A stretch of DNA of 6,898 nucleotides from Candidatus Bipolaricaulota bacterium. GTDB lineage: Bacteria > Bipolaricaulota > Bipolaricaulia > Bipolaricaulales > Bipolaricaulaceae. Under the pieces are notes generated by a model that had not been told where the DNA came from, ran no database searches, and worked only from the letters and a program-made list of their open reading frames with translations. A program made the translations under genes and the position numbers. Positions 6,563 to 6,898 of this stretch are shown here, in pieces; position 1 is the first letter of the stretch, and each line of letters opens with the position of its first letter. The stretch lies in the NCBI GenBank assembly GCA_021159405.1, contig JAGGRX010000052.1, positions 1 to 6,898 on the forward strand, written 5' to 3'.

Positions 6563-6600
6563 AGCTCCGGTGGCAGAGCTTCTAAAGACCCGCTCTGGCA
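6562..6600 (+). repeat. Two overlapping inverted repeats after fusA (possible weak terminator)
   Basis: AAGCTC (6562-6567) pairs with GAGCTT (6576-6581), and CAGAGC (6574-6579) pairs with GCTCTG (6592-6597). The second can be extended by TG/CA past one mismatch (6571-6600). The arms overlap, so only one hairpin can form at a time. Neither is followed directly by a T-run; the nearest weak U-rich stretch is TTATTT at 6607-6612. They may end or stabilise the fusA mRNA, but this is not a standard intrinsic terminator. Confidence 0.35.
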
Positions 6601-6648
6601 CTCCCCTTATTTAAGTGGCGATCCCCACATCAGGAGAGGCGGATTAAG

Positions 6649-6653
6649 GGAGG
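6649..6653 (+). promoter_or_regulatory. Ribosome binding site of the antitoxin-like gene
   Basis: GGAGG lies 6 bases before GTG 6660. It is 15 bases from the in-frame ATG at 6669, too far for normal initiation, and the GGGGGAG directly touching that ATG is too close. The GTG is therefore the better start, adding three residues (MGE). Confidence 0.65.
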
Positions 6654-6659
6654 ATAAAA

Positions 6660-6898
6660 GTGGGGGAGATGAAAGCGAAGAAGCTACCGGATTTTAGCAA
6701 GATGACCATGGAGGAAATCGCCAGGTTCTGGGATGAGCATGATTCGACCGACTACTGGGACCAAATGAAAGAAGCCAAGGTGGAGTTCAAAGAACCCCTT
6801 GATGAGACGCTCTCTATCAAGATCCACTCGGCCGATCTTGCTCGGCTCAAGGCACTGGCAAGGAAGCAAGGCCTCGGTCATACCACCCTAGTGCGAGC
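6660..6898 (+). CDS. CopG/ribbon-helix-helix antitoxin-like protein (3' end outside window)
   Basis: The first 79 residues, plus a GC that must encode alanine, are present; the gene runs off the right edge. The N-terminal part, KLPDFSKMTMEEIARFWDEH followed by DSTDYWDQM, with an acidic VEFKEPLDE stretch, matches the CopG-type antitoxin family, whose members begin with a K-(I/L)-P-x-F segment and an FW-(D/E)-x-H-D motif. A short strand, LSIKIH (51-56), followed by a helix (ADLARLKALARKQG) and GHTTLVRA is the start of a ribbon-helix-helix DNA-binding domain. Such proteins usually neutralise a toxin (BrnT, RelE-like or other) and repress their own operon. No toxin gene precedes it here, so a partner would be downstream. 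Several A/T-ending codons contrast with fusA and hint at an accessory origin. Family call is good; toxin type is unknown. Confidence 0.75.
   Translation, partial: MGEMKAKKLPDFSKMTMEEIARFWDEHDSTDYWDQMKEAKVEFKEPLDETLSIKIHSADLARLKALARKQGLGHTTLVR

Noticed and set aside
6669..6671. ATG as start of the antitoxin-like gene
   Set aside because: GGAGG is 15 bases away and the nearer G-run touches the ATG. GTG 6660 has ideal spacing. Homologues could still favour the ATG, so this is a preference, not a certainty.
1..6898. tRNA, rRNA, CRISPR array, insertion sequence or integration site
   Set aside because: Nothing with cloverleaf ends, regular spaced repeats, transposase motifs or terminal inverted repeats was seen on either strand.

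Overview
The window is G+C-rich bacterial DNA with tightly packed genes, strong GGAGG-type ribosome binding sites and some GTG starts. The taxon cannot be fixed from the sequence. The composition and the full-length, charged-residue-rich proteins would fit a thermophilic or deep-branching lineage (for example Bipolaricaulota or a Thermus/Firmicutes-like thermophile), but this is only a guess.

Positions 1-4274 hold one compact minus-strand gene set, read from right to left: a 69-residue protein of unknown function; a secreted 643-residue DUF3857/transglutaminase-like protein; the small chaperone/tRNA-binding-fold protein CsaA; a six-helix membrane histidine kinase of the NarX/DegS (HisKA_3) type; and its NarL/LuxR-type response regulator, which reaches the left edge of the window. 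Gaps are 27, 5, -1 and -4 bases. The last two junctions (TGATG and ATGA) lack clear Shine-Dalgarno sequences, so csaA, kinase and regulator are probably translationally coupled. The set combines an envelope protein, a secretion-related chaperone and a two-component system that senses through its membrane domain. An envelope-stress or envelope-remodelling circuit is a reasonable inference but is not proven.

Positions 4275-4480 are a divergent control region. The minus-strand operon has a good -10 box (TATACT). The plus strand has a candidate sigma70-type promoter (TTGCTC-17-TAAACT), then a leader of about 90 bases that contains a textbook intrinsic terminator (8-bp stem, 4-base loop, T-run) ending only 17 bases before the fusA start codon. 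With no plus-strand gene upstream to terminate, this looks like an attenuator of the elongation factor G gene. It is the most interesting signal in the window.

Positions 4481-6562 encode canonical elongation factor G (fusA, 693 residues), standing apart from the usual rpsL-rpsG-fusA-tuf cluster. After a 97-base gap with two mutually exclusive inverted repeats, a CopG/ribbon-helix-helix antitoxin-like gene begins (GTG at 6660) and runs off the right edge. Any toxin partner would lie outside the window. No rRNA, tRNA, CRISPR array, insertion sequence or integration site was seen.
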